A DNA stretch of 64,000 nt from Hydractinia symbiolongicarpus. Lineage: Eukaryota > Cnidaria > Hydrozoa > Anthoathecata > Hydractiniidae. Shown in pieces: positions 34,501 through 45,551 of this stretch. Both the position numbers and the translations under genes were made by a program. The notes below the pieces were generated by a model, which worked only from the letters and a program-made list of their open reading frames with translations, was not told where the DNA came from and did no database searches. Within the stretch, counting starts at the first letter, position 1. Every line of letters begins with the position of its first letter. Where the stretch lies: contig NC_079877.1 in the NCBI RefSeq assembly GCF_029227915.1, positions 14,383,351 to 14,447,350 of the forward strand, given 5' to 3'.

Positions 34501-37447
34501 AATACGTTAGGACCCCCTTCGCAGGACCCTCTTGAAAACTGTGCCAATAGAGACTGAAGGGGTTATCCGTGGTTAATAATTTCAATAATAACAATTAAAA
34601 AAAAGTCATTAAAATGCAAATAAACCTAATAATCACTTGTTTTCCTGGTCATTTGAACCAGCATTCTTTTATCCAAATAAAATGATTAAATGGGATTAGA
34701 AAGTTTTGGAGAATACCTCTTTCCTCAAAAAATTATTTTTAACAGCTTAACAAATACAAAGAGATTGAGTACATCGATGGTAATCAATGTCAATGCAGTA
34801 ACACTACTTGCAAACGTTCAAATGGTTCTCAAGTATGCGGTGGACCGGACCATGGTACATGTATATGTGGCGAGTGTGATTGCACGCAGGATTGGCAGGG
34901 AGAAAGCTGTGCTGACAGGTGCCCAAGAGGAAAAGACAATTGCATTGATGATTTAGGAGTAAGGCCAATTTTCTTCCTTTTAAAAGTATTCAGTTAAATT
35001 CTGACTTGCAGAATGTTCTTGTTCTGTAACATGCCCCAGGTTTATTTTTAGCTCAATGAAAATTTCCTAGTAGCTTATGATTTGTACTTTTTTTAAATTC
35101 TTTGTTTTTACCTTGCTTCATTTTAGGAAATATTGATTAATTATTAGTCCGTGTCTCCAGGAATAATCAGGAAATCACTACTTGTTAGTCATCCTGCCTA
35201 AGGCTTATTAGTTTATTGTTCTGATGGCGTTACTTTGCTGTAAGCTTTCTGTTTTGGATTTGCAAGGTGGTGCAAATGATCAAAATATAACTGTAAAAAT
35301 AGAAACAAGATTGTAAAATGTAAAGTTTATTTAAGAAAGTTGCTTCTTTAATGTCAATAAGGAGCATATTCTCTGATTTTAACCCATGGGCTTAAAACTT
35401 TACTGTCTGTCTTTAGTTTTTTGAATCCATTAAACGTTACCGCATTTTAGTTCAGATACTAAAATCCGGGGTATGTTTTTTTTAATTACTTCACCGTTTC
35501 AATATCTTGTGCTTAGGTTGAATGCAGCAACAAAGGATCATGCAAATGCAATCAATGCCAATGCAAAAAAGGTTACATTGGAGATTTTTGTCAGGAATGT
35601 GCTACTGTAAGTACACTGTCTTGTTTTATATACAGTTGGTTTTGGCAGTGGAGCAAATACACTGATAGACCATCAAATTTAAACTTAATATTAGTGTTTT
35701 AGTACTATTCTTCAAATTTATATAAAAATTTGTTGATTGTCATTATAAAACAAACTTTCTCACATCCTGTAACTCGTATTGTTCAAGTTTGATAATCGTG
35801 TTTTTGCGTGGTCTAGAACTGTCCTGATCCCTGTCAAGATTATCGAGAGTGCGTCAAATGTCGTGTATTTGACACGAGTGACTTGTCATCTGCCGAATGT
35901 GAAGCGGAATGTCTACGGAGGAACATCACCAGTCACATTGTCGTAGAAAAGGTTCCTGAAGGTAAAACAATCCTTTTATGCTGGCCTAAGAAACTAGGAT
36001 TAGAACTGCATAAGTTGTAGATATGTTGTAGTGCAAAAAACTTACCACACGATTGAATTTCTTGAAACTTTTTGGGCTGTCAATTTTCAGGAATTTCTTA
36101 TTCACCTTATTGCATACCTATGCATCTTGTGTCTGTGCGCCCTGAACCTTGTAATATTACCTAAGAAACAGTAAAAAAACCTTGACACCCTTATATAAAA
36201 ATTTTTGTTGATAAAAATTTGGTAGACATTTTTTTTTGAAAAGGAACATTGTGCAACTTTTTGCTCGAAATCGCGCAACAAGGATTTGTAGTGAATGTAG
36301 TGAAAGCTTTCATTTTGTGGATTATGCAGAAAACTGTTTTTGTTATAGACCGTCGTCGTTGCATTGCCCGTGATGAAGACGAGTGTTCATTTGTATTCAC
36401 CTACAACAAAGATAATGTTACTGATACCATTCAACTTGTAGTTCAAAAAGACAGAAGTAAGCTTCAGCAACTTTGTTACCATGCTGAAATTTGCAAAAAA
36501 ATTAGTGGCCTAAATTTAAATAATGTTAGATCAACGACAAGACTTTTTTGGTAGGAATATACTCTATGCAATTTTTTTATGAAAAGTTTTTTATTACCTG
36601 TTTGCACAGTTAGTAAACAATTCATTCATCAGCGTTGATATGTTCTACTGGAATCCATACTTAAACAATTGTTTTTTTTACCGTGATTACTTAAAACGTT
36701 TTTGTTTTTTTATAGTCTGTCCAGCAGAGCCAGATATTTTGGCCATTATCCTAGGTGTGATTGCTGGTATTGTAGGAATTGGTTTAGCTCTGTTGTTAAT
36801 TTGGAAATTACTTGCAACGATACAGGTATCGTTTTTGCGTGGCTTCTGACGCGTTTTTTGTTGTGTCATTTGTCTTATGTGAGAAAGATGTTTTGAATTT
36901 CGTACATTTCGTTACAGGATCGAAGAGAGTTTGCACAATTTGAGAAAGATAGACAGAATCCAAAATGGGACTCGGTGAGTGGTTGGTTTATATTCATATT
37001 AAGGTGGCATTAAGTCGGACTCGAGTATAAAAAATATATTTTGACTATTTGTGTTTTAAACAAAACTTGTTTTATACAACAATTTCTCAGATCCCATTTT
37101 TTTAATATATCATCATCATTCCATAAAGTCCTAATGCTTTTCCCCAAAGTTCACTCTCCCTTGCCGTGTTTTCCAATGTATTCCTTTTCGCGCCTCACCT
37201 AAAATCAATTTTTCTTTTATCATAATTTCTATGCTTTTTTACTTCCATTTCCCTTTCTTCTTTTGTAATTTATATTTTTTCTCGATCTTTAATAATTATT
37301 TCGGATTTTTATCAGAAAATTTCTGTAACTTCATTCTATGCTTTGTTTACTTATTAGGGTGAGAATCCAATCTACCAGAAAGCGACTTCAACTTTCCAAA
37401 ATCCAATGTATGGTAACAAACCAGAGGAAATGGAACCATTAACATAG
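25542..37447 (+). CDS. Integrin beta subunit
   Basis: Nineteen coding exons with consistent phases: 25542-25602, 26536-26624, 26956-27069, 28501-28564, 28723-28854, 29109-29808, 30690-30747, 31163-31221, 31643-31718, 32399-32463, 33427-33492, 33879-33954, 34746-34958, 35517-35606, 35817-35961, 36349-36456, 36716-36825, 36918-36974, 37358-37447; about 790 aa (human ITGB1 798). Domain order: signal peptide ([16 protein letters not shown]); PSI domain; beta-I domain with the MIDAS loop DLSKS and [20 protein letters not shown] and PNDGKCH blocks; hybrid domain; Cys-rich EGF repeats from about exon 10 to 16; beta-tail domain; membrane segment in exon 17 ([20 protein letters not shown]); cytoplasmic [11 protein letters not shown] with NPIY and NPMY motifs for talin/kindlin-type binding. 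It would pair with an alpha subunit as an adhesion receptor. The cysteine pair of the specificity loop is absent. A 118-nt exon-like block at 30160 is left out because it breaks the frame. Introns hold two SINEs and a Helentron-like element. Confidence 0.93.
27968..28210 (-). mobile_element. tRNA-derived SINE in integrin intron 3
   Basis: On the minus strand the head reads tggccttgtggttacggagt (A-box region) and aaggttcgtggttcggtcc (B-box region), followed by a body and an (AAT)n tail seen as attattattattcc at 27968-27981. It opposes the transcription direction of the host gene. Confidence 0.6.
30160..30277 (+). other. Exon-like block in integrin intron, would truncate the protein
   Basis: It is flanked by a good acceptor (attaattttttaacag) and a consensus donor (agtatt|gtaagtg), and is fully open in the frame delivered by the 29109-29808 exon ([16 protein letters not shown]... 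INCFSI). Its 118 nt are not a multiple of three. Spliced to the next exon at 30690 it reads TAA at once. Skipping it gives the normal hybrid-domain sequence ([11 protein letters not shown]...[12 protein letters not shown]). So it is either a cassette that makes a short, membrane-free form or triggers decay, or a decoy. Confidence 0.45.
31749..32250 (-). mobile_element. Helentron-like element in integrin intron 9
   Basis: The left edge ctaggcgataagaccagtgg plus aaaaatccactg is a variant of the hairpin-CTAG terminus at 22759. The right edge (acagacagacacagtctctg followed by tcatattatatagat) is a variant of the gacagacgtatac...tattataatatag edge at 56438. The interior holds tgacgtcagcaa twice. 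No protein is encoded. Confidence 0.4.
34297..34604 (+). mobile_element. tRNA-derived SINE in integrin intron 12
   Basis: The head contains ggtagccttgtggtagagcg (A box) and ggtttcaaaccc (B box, 34345-34356), followed by a roughly 200-bp body and an AAT/A-rich tail (ttcaataataacaattaaaa). It is inserted in the sense direction 140 bp before the 34746 exon. Confidence 0.6.
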
Positions 37448-38524
37448 CGTTTTTGATCGAACGTGTAGAAGTCACGCTGTTGTCCTGAGGGCGTATGCTT
37501 GTGTTTAGGGACGCCCTTCTGTTTTTAAAGGAATGCTTCATTTACAAACAACAGCAAAGAATTTTTCTAATGAAAATGTATTACACCATGTTATATCTCA
37601 TATACATATTTTTGACATTGTTTTTTTAAAAAAATAATCTGAGTTTTAATCTAACGTGATAAGTTCTTGGGAGAGGGCAAACCTTTCAAGCTGTTCGTCT
37701 GCGACTTATCTTTTGATTTTCTTTCACATGTGGAGAACTAGTAAATTATTCCCGAAAAGTGTTGAGTATCCATGCAACTGCATATAGTCGTTTTTTAATT
37801 CATTTTTAATGTTTTTTCATTATAGGTGTTTATAAACATTTATTAATTTTGCTTCTGTATTTATTACGTCTTTTTACTTTGTATAACTATTTTTATTAAC
37901 ACCCAAACCCAAATTGACTGGGTTTCGGTGCCGTACTTTTTTATTATTGTACCTTATCGACTCAAAATTTGTCGGGTGTAAATGAAGAAATTTAGAATTG
38001 ACGAAAATTAGGAACGGCACGAATTGCATTAGGTTCTATAGAAATTTAGATCCGTAAAGTTTGAGCCGATAAATGTATTTTTATGTTTAAATAGCATTAC
38101 TTTTTTAGTAAAAACTAAATATTTTGAATATGCTGAAATTTGTAAACTGCTGAGAAATTACAAAAGTCGCATTAGAAAAATTCCAACTTTTTATGTTTTC
38201 AGTCGTCTCTCTGTCACGCGTATCGACATTGTGACTTTTTGTATGTCAGAAAATTCTAAAGGAATAAAAAACTTGATTGGAGGGAGGGAAAGGGAGCCAG
38301 TTAGATTTTGTTGCATACTAATTATTATAATGTTTTCTTTTTTTCTGATATATTCAAAATTTTCGGTGTTTCCAGGTTGCTTATAAATTTGGATGAATTT
38401 GAATCAGTTAAAATCAATTTTTAGACCACAATGTCCTTTGTATGCATCAACGCAGTAGAAACGATTTTGAAATTGACACGAGTTATTTGCCAGGTCAAAT
38501 AAAAAAATATTGCTATTCTAATCA
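37448..38524. other. Integrin 3' UTR and flank
   Basis: AT-rich, no open frame of interest. AATAAA at 38263-38268 is a possible poly(A) signal, giving a 3' UTR of about 0.8 kb. Confidence 0.4.
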
Positions 38525-38669
38525 CCTATATTATAATACCCGTATACGTCTGTCTGTCTGTCTGTCTGTCATGCAAAATGGTAGCTTAGCTGCGCAATAG
38601 CGAGAAAAACGCAATGCGGTATAAAAAGGACGGGCAAACCCGGGGATTTTCCACGGGCTAACGACTAGT
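38525..38669 (+). mobile_element. Short complete Helentron-like element
   Basis: Starts ctatattataatacccgtat, then a (GTCT)n run at 38548-38569, atgcaaaatggtagctt, gcggtataaaaaggacggg, the hairpin cccggggattttccacggg, and ends ctaacgactagt. This 145-bp copy shows both ends, so it helps define the family also seen at 18375, 22759, 31749, 56319 and 63193. Confidence 0.5.
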
Positions 38670-39001
38670 GTTAAACAATTACTGGAATAAATGCTGATTT
38701 TCAAATCATACTTAACAAGTAATGGTCTAAATCCTTTTTATGTTAGACACACACATTCTGAACTTCTTCAAATTTATTGTCTGTGATATACGATCTACCT
38801 TTCTCAGGTGCGAAACCTGAAACTATATATATGCTTGCTGACGTCAGGTTGACCTATTTTCTCGACCTCCTTTGTCTCAAAAATGCTGACATTGCAAAAA
38901 CGACTAGCAAGAGTTCTTACCTATCCTACGTATGTATCTACCAAGGCAGACCTTTAGACTAGAGATCTTCAAGGATAAATTTGAACTGAAAAGGAGGAAC
39001 C

Positions 39002-39432
39002 TGAACCTTGTCCCCAGGGTCTTGCTTCCCCTGAGCTGTTAAAACGGAGTTGCTGTAAAATCTTGTATATAATAATGGGACACGAATGAACGAAACACGT
39101 GTTGTCTGTTTGGCGTCTATTTACAACTAACAAAATATGCGCACGAGGCAGAATATATAAAAGAGGTCAAGTACAAGAAATAAAAAATAAAAGTCTGGGT
39201 ACAAGTTTTACCGAATGTTTACAGTGGCCATCTACTAGGCAAAATGCCTTCGGAACGAGGCTGGTGGACACCTGGTAGGTTTGAGTGAAAAGACGTTTGC
39301 AACTTCGGCGACCCTTTTAAGGTTTGCATTCCGTGAAGCAAGCAGCAGTTTTTAAAACTTCGTTAAGCAGACGCCAACGAATTAGAATATTAATATTGAA
39401 AAAAAAAATTCAGAAGCCCCGGGGGACGAGGT
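39002..39432. mobile_element. Possible inverted-repeat element with the hairpin-family terminus
   Basis: Left edge aaccttgtccccagggtctt and right edge gccccgggggacgaggtgg are near-inverted and match the terminus of the hairpins at 63853. About 430 bp between them shows no coding sequence. Confidence 0.35.
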
Positions 39433-39683
39433 GGAGATACACATCGTAATTTTTCAACAAATTTATGTATCTTTTTACAAGATTAAATTTTTTTTATTTC
39501 ACACTGTTTTAAGAATATATATATATTTAGTTTCGCAGCTTTTTCGAAAGAACACAAATTCTAGACTGAAAGAAAATAGCGTCCATTTAAAAAAATTGCA
39601 GCGAGCGGTTGTCATTCATTGTTATTTTATTTTAGGGTTTAGCTATAATAACGTACATTTTCCTTGTCGTCGCGAAGCGATGG

Positions 39684-39760
39684 TTAGCCAGGAGATCCAA
39701 TAACATTTTTCTTACCTCCGGGAAATCGGAATAGCGAGTGTGGGAGAAAAGAGAAATTAA
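39684..39760 (+). repeat. 75-bp hairpin motif, copy 2
   Basis: agccaggagatccaataaca, ttcttacctccgggaaatcg and gaatagcgagtgtgggagaa follow the same order as copies at 9920 and 48152. Confidence 0.5.
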
Positions 39761-40051
39761 AATATGCTATCCACGAAGAAAACCAGTACATCGTTGGGAG
39801 AAAAAAACTTTCGCAAATTAGTCAATCCAAATAAAATCTTGCGACGCAAATAAAAGAAATAAATCTCTCCCTAATTATTTCTGTTTTTACTTCTCTGTTT
39901 CATGAAATCCATTATTTTCCTGCGCTTCGGCCTTGACTGACTTTTTCTTCAAAAGTCGTCGTTTTTATGGCTTCCACAACCACAATAACGAGTGATTGTA
40001 TCTTTTCGATGACAAAAAAATTAAACTAACCCTAATTTTTTTATAACTAAA

Positions 40052-40122
40052 GCGCCGCTAGTGTAGTGGTAACATGCAAGATTCCCATTCTTGCGCCCCG
40101 GGTTCGATTCCCGGGCGGCGCA
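40052..40122 (+). tRNA. tRNA-Gly (anticodon CCC)
   Basis: Acceptor stem GCGCCGC (40052-40058) pairs with GCGGCGC (40115-40121), discriminator A at 40122. The A box is gctagtgtagtggtaacat, anticodon loop TTCCCAT with CCC at 40084-40086, anticodon stem CAAGA/TCTTG, and T arm CCCGGGTTCGATTCCCGGG. The sequence is nearly identical to animal tRNA-Gly-CCC. A TTTT terminator follows at 40128. The genomic CCA right after the discriminator is probably chance. Confidence 0.95.
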
Positions 40123-40401
40123 CCAAATTTTGTGTTATAATTTTTTTTTTAATTACCAACTTATTATTATTTTTTTTTAATTAGCATAATTTTTACATTT
40201 TAAAAAACAAAAAGGGTCAATGTTGTTTGTAGTTGATACCAATTTTTAATTTGCGAAGACTTTTTGGCATGAAGAAAAATTGTGTGATGCATAACTGCTC
40301 ATTTTCATAACCAATCAATTTGTAAGAAACTGCACACGTGGTTTTGTTTTGCTTTTTCTGCAAAGCCAGCAAAAAGTTGTGCATTCTCAGCAAGTAACAA
40401 A

Positions 40402-43400
40402 ATGGAAGAGGAAAGGTATTTTTCATTTTGTGATGCCTTAAGAAATAAGTATTGCCCTGACAATTTAGACGACCACTTCGAAAATATTGAAATATCAGTG
40501 AAACGAAGAGGTAGATATATACATTACTTACAACCACCACCAGCTAATTAGCTAGCTTTATTTCAAACACGTCTTCTACCTACCTTTACCATTGAAATAT
40601 GTTTTTAATAACCTTTCAGTCTTCTAGACTTTGTCTATATAAAAAACTGATGACTTCTGCTTCCAGTGCACTGTAAGCTCATGCACGAAAGAGGGTAACA
40701 GAAACGTCAAACTGTATTATGTTACAACTAGCTAGCTAGGTGGTTTCTGTTTACGAACTTAATTGCTTTTGGTTCAAGATTAATAACACAAGATTGATAG
40801 AAACAATGTATTTCTATTGGAATAAGTAAATACAACACATTCTGTATGTGTTGGACTATTTTTAGAAATTTTTGGGATTGGGTAGCAGTGCCTTCTTCTT
40901 CATGCTTCGTCACATGCACAAATATATATAATGCATATCCTGGGCATCAGGATATGCATCTTACTTCTTATACTTCTGATAATCTTTTGAGTAGGGTCAC
41001 TCACGTCTGTCGTGCTCGACCAGCAGTCATCTCAACTATGTCTTCTTGTGTTGCTCCAATACCTGAAAGAGGTAGTGGAATAGATGCAGTATTTTTAAGT
41101 AACTGTCAGAAGACTGTTGTTCAGGTCTTGAATTTGTTGCATATTTAAGACCTGCAAAATTTGGTACAAAGCCTTCTAGTATTTTCCACAAGTAGATAAT
41201 TTGGTATCTATCTCTTCTTCGTTGTAATGAGTATATTCTGTAAGACTTTGAATTATTCCAGTAATTTTGTCTTAGATTTTGCACAAAGAAATTGAGTGTA
41301 CTGATTCGAGTGATTTCACAAGGTACTTTGTGTTATACCTATATTTTTTTCTCTTCAGAGGCAATCTTAAAACAACAGAATCACCAGAAAAGAGTTCTAC
41401 TTTCATTGGATGGTTGTCACATACGTTGTGCTGGAAAACCAAATGAAATTTTAGAAACTTGTCCTTTAATTCAGGAACTGGATTTATCAAGTAACCTAAT
41501 ATCACGGTGGGGAGATGTAAGTTTAAGTATATTACTTTTGTTACTCTGCCAAGTTCTTTCTTCGTTCTCCTTATTAAGGAAGTAGCCGGTAATTTCAGGA
41601 TTAATAAGTGATATGGAATGTACCGGCAACAGACAGACACGTCAACATGTCCTGAGTGCCAGACACACTAAATACTAGTGTTTTCATTTATACCCTAAGC
41701 GTCAGGCATATGAGAGAATTGATATGCCCTCAGCATCAGGTGCATCAACATGTCCTTAGCCTCAGGCACATGTTTCCTATTCAAATGCTGCTGATTAAAA
41801 TGTTCCAAGCGTCAAGTTTTTTTTCTAAATATGCGACTCAGAACAGCAAATATAGTGAACACATGTATACATGCCCCGAGCGTTAGGTACATTTTGAGGA
41901 CTACAATGACTTGTATCAACACATTAATTGCCTAAAAAGCTGACAAAAGAGGCCCAGCATACCCTCTAATTAAATTAGAGGCTACCTACAGACTCATTGT
42001 TTCTACATCTGAACGAAAACCCCGGACATAAATGCCAGTAAAACTGGAAGCAATTTTTCTAGCTGTGCTCCCATAATAGGTTTGATGTAGTTGTCTTCAA
42101 TTGCATTGGGCACATTCATGATACTTTAATGATGTCTGCATTCCATTGCACCACAGTGATAAATTGAATTGATATCTCATATTCAACATTCGTGGACGTG
42201 TTGATGACATGAATAAAAAAATAGGTGAAGAAAATTTAATATGTAAAAAGTGAGAGACAATGGGTACATCTAAGAAACTAGTGTATGGTGTTCAGGTTAT
42301 TGATCAAGACTTGAGTAGGGTACAGTTCCTTTACTGGCAAGTGAGACTAATCTCCCTTGCAACCTTTAAAATCAGGTCTATAGGTAGAAACGATCCTAAC
42401 TGTGCAAGGCTTTACTAGACATTATTAATGACTAAGGTAAACCTTAAAATATATACTTGCCACAGTGCTGAAGAAATGTACTTCTGTCATCACAATTAAC
42501 ATGAGCAAAACTTGAAGTGTAGTCCCATTTTTGTGTTGTTGTTGTAACAACCTTGTTTACAGATTAATTTTCCACATTTACCAGCAATCTATTACTTTTT
42601 ATTACAATATTATTTCTTGCCTTACAATTCTTTTTTTCTAAACACTTTTTCTAAATTAAGTCTTACTCTTTATCTTTAAGACTTTACTTACACACTTATA
42701 GGTTTGCATTCAACAAGTGCAAATTGCAGATCCAGAAAACCTCCTTTGAGAACACACAAAATTTCCCTTCAATTAAAAATCTCTTGACCTCTATTCTCAT
42801 CACATAGAAAAACACAATGTTAAGATATCCTTTTATTCCCCCTCAAAAAATATTCATGATACTTAACATTTCTAGAGTGCATTGTATAGTGCTTTCCATT
42901 TAGTTTGAGTGCTTGTTTATGTACCTCTTGTAGTGTAAAATACAATATTTCCTCCTAATGTGTTGTGTTTACATCTTGTATATATAAAAGAGTTATGTTT
43001 TCTTGTGTACCTTTTGAAATACTTTTTAATGCTATTAAAGGCCTTTACAGCATTTTGAAGCCTGTGCACATAGTTGGTCGTGTTCTAAGGATCAGGGCCA
43101 CAGAAAACGACTTGGGACGTCGTAGTTCATAGAGATTGGTAGAAATAGACCAATAGCCACGCGCGGGGGGCGTTGAATCACGTGATGTACGTGCAAGGCC
43201 ATATTACAGCCTTTAGAGTCCTGTGCAAGTAGTTAACGATGTTCTCAGGGTCTTGGGCTGCAGAGAACGACTTGATACGTCGTATTTCATTGCGGCTAGA
43301 AGGACTAGACCGATGGACGCCTACCTGGTAATTTGAAACCACGCGATGAACGTGTAAGGTCATTATTAGGTTGTGACAGGCTGTATTACAGCCTTTAGAG

Positions 43401-45551
43401 GCCTGTGCACGTAGTTGACGGTGTTGTATAGGCCTTGGGCCAAGGTAAACGACTTAGGACGTCGTAGTTCATGTTCTCATTTTTCCCCAATCCTGGTATG
43501 AGAATATCATTAAATTCCATTGTTTATTTTTTTTGTACACGTAAAGCGGAAGAGGTGATTAGATGGAGGTTATACTGAAGAAGATAAAGAGGATTCTCAT
43601 TCACCTTTGTACTGTTTTTTTTAGGTTTTCCAAGTGTTGCAACAACTATCTCACTTATCCTTCTTAAACTTGAGTCATAACCCACTAGAACCTCACCTTT
43701 CGCTTGGTGACGTCAGTAACTTGCCCAATTTGCAGAAATTGATTGTTAATAATGTCAAGCTTGAATATAACACGGTTTGTAAACTGTTGGCACTGTTTCC
43801 GAGGTATAGTATTAGTCTTTTCGGATAGTTTTGATGAGATCAAATTGTAACCATGCAAATATTTTGTCAGGGTATAAACTCTGTCGAAATATCAGCAATT
43901 TTTTTGATATGTCACGAAAATGTCAGGAATTTCTAAGTTTAAATTGTCAATCAACTATTTTGGCAAGGATTAAATTTCGGAACCGTTCTCAAAGAATTTG
44001 CATTAATTTTTTGCAGTCTGCTCTATCAATTATACTAAAATTTACAATTTTTAGGTTAGTCCAAAGGTTCAGTACAAAATGTGTAAAAATTTTTATCCGA
44101 AATAAAGCCCGAAAAACAGGAAATGTGGAATTTTAGTCAAAAAATGTCAGAAATGGGGATTAAAGGATTTCATACGAAGTGGCCAACCGGTTTTTTAAAA
44201 TAAAAAATACTATAGAATTAAACGATGTTTAATTCCATATACATCTTTATGCTTTGCGAACACATGCTTTTATATCGTGGGTACAAGCTTTCGTGAGATA
44301 TGAGTAAAACTAATCCATGTGCAAACTTGCCCAGCATAAATTTTTGCGAGTATTGAAAGATGTTACTGAATATTCATTTGTCAATAAAATTATGCTCCCT
44401 TTTCGTTGTCTTAATGCATCGCCTTTCCTTTTTTGCACGTTTTCGTAAAATTTGTTACAGACAAAATTTGAGATTAGCTTTTCCACTGCAAATTTGCTCA
44501 CGTCGACAAGAAGTTTTTAACGTAATATGTTATTTGGTAATACGTCGGCATTCACTTCGCTATTGCTGAGTGCCGACGTGTATCTAAAGGCTGGAGACAG
44601 TTTGAATAAAGCTAGGTTTGTTTGCGAAGTATTCAAGTTGAGTGTAGCTTACCCCAGAAATGTGTCCAAGCATTTGACGTTAAGACCAGAAAAAACTAAA
44701 ACCACGGCACAAGAAGTTTTGTTCTTTCTTGTTTCAGCATCAACGAACTTCATCTCAGTTTAAACGACTTCCAGGATGTTCCCGACATTAGCGAACATCA
44801 CGACAACGTCACGTCTTTGTACTTTGTGAAAAATGGAATATCGACCTGGAGTGAAGTAGAAAAGCTTGGTGCACATTTCCCTAATTTAAAGTGTTTAATA
44901 GTGGCGGAGAATCCAATCACCAAAATCCCAGTTAATAGCAATGTATCGAAGTATTTTCCTCAGTTAGAGAAATTAAGTATTAATAATACGCTTATATCAG
45001 ACTGGGAATCGCTGGATCAGTTAGAAAGGTTTCCTTCTTTGCACGATGTTCGATTTCGCGAGCTGCCATTATGGGAGGAACACGAAGACGAAAATGAAAG
45101 ACGAAAATTGATTACGGCTCGATTACCCAAAATCAAAATATTAAACGGCAGCAAAGTAGACGAAAGTCAACGCGAAAATGCTGAACGCTTTTTTATAAGA
45201 TTTTACAAAAATAGAGAAAATAAACCGAAACGTTATGAAGAACTTGTTAGTGTGCACGGGGAATTAGCCGATTTAGTCGATATTGACTTTACAAAGCGCG
45301 AATACGCCCGTGTTACACTGACAGGTGATATAAAACAGAATATTCCTATGAGATTAGATATAACGCAAACAACGGAAGAATTTAAGATGTATATAGCGGA
45401 CCAATTTGGATTATCTTTATCAAAATTTCGCTTGCTAGTCCGTCACGAGAGTACTGGTTATGTGACGGAGATGAGAATTAAAAGCGCCAGATTAGAAAGA
45501 TATGGCATAATTGATGGAGATGAAATTAAAATTGAAATTAATGGAAGATAG
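40402..45551 (+). CDS. TBCEL: Tubulin-specific chaperone cofactor E-like protein (TBCEL)
   Basis: Four exons with matching phases: 40402-40510, 41359-41516, 43625-43803, 44738-45551; 419 aa (human TBCEL 424). Starts MEEERYFSFCDALRNKYCPD, resembling the TBCEL N-terminus and lacking the CAP-Gly domain of TBCE itself. Leucine-rich repeats follow: LIQELDLSSNLISRWGDV, SHLSFLNLSHNPLEP, LQKLIVNNVKLEYN, FPNLKCLIVAENPI, LEKLSINNTLISDWESL. The LRR cap is RRKLITARLPKIKILNGSKV...ERFFIRFYKN. The C-terminus from about residue 330 is a ubiquitin-like domain ending YGIIDGDEIKIEINGR. In the family TBCEL destabilises tubulin dimers and lowers tubulin levels. AATAAA at 45636 and 45644 are likely poly(A) signals. 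It lies 280 bp after the tRNA-Gly. Introns 2 and 3 carry tandem repeats. Confidence 0.88.
41647..41895 (+). repeat. Degenerate minisatellite in TBCEL intron 2
   Basis: A unit close to catgtcc-agcgtcaggcaca recurs about six times (near 41647, 41695, 41725, 41750, 41800 and 41870) with variable spacing. No coding role. Confidence 0.5.
43046..43475 (+). repeat. Tandem repeat, 2.5 units of about 160-180 bp
   Basis: Units beginning ttacagc-ttt-ga at 43046, 43203 and 43386 each continue with cctgtgca, gtagtt, a gtgtt core, ggcc/ggct, acgactt and a cgtcgtagttcat block. The first two also share ccacgcg and a-cgtg-aaggtcat. It is GC-richer than its surroundings and lies 150 bp before TBCEL exon 3. 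Confidence 0.65.

Larger units (their letters stand above)
38670..40051. other. Intergenic between integrin beta and tRNA-Gly
   Basis: Apart from the inverted-repeat candidate at 39002-39432 and the hairpin motif at 39684-39760, no gene is recognised. The open frames at 38777-38962 and 39431-39703 carry no domain. Confidence 0.3.

Noticed and set aside
41036-41640. Minus-strand open frames over TBCEL exon 2
   Set aside because: The plus strand carries a proper exon with leucine-rich repeats, correct phase and splice sites; the minus frames have none.
40402-45551. Naming the gene TBCE
   Set aside because: No CAP-Gly domain at the N-terminus and the total length and start match TBCEL rather than TBCE.
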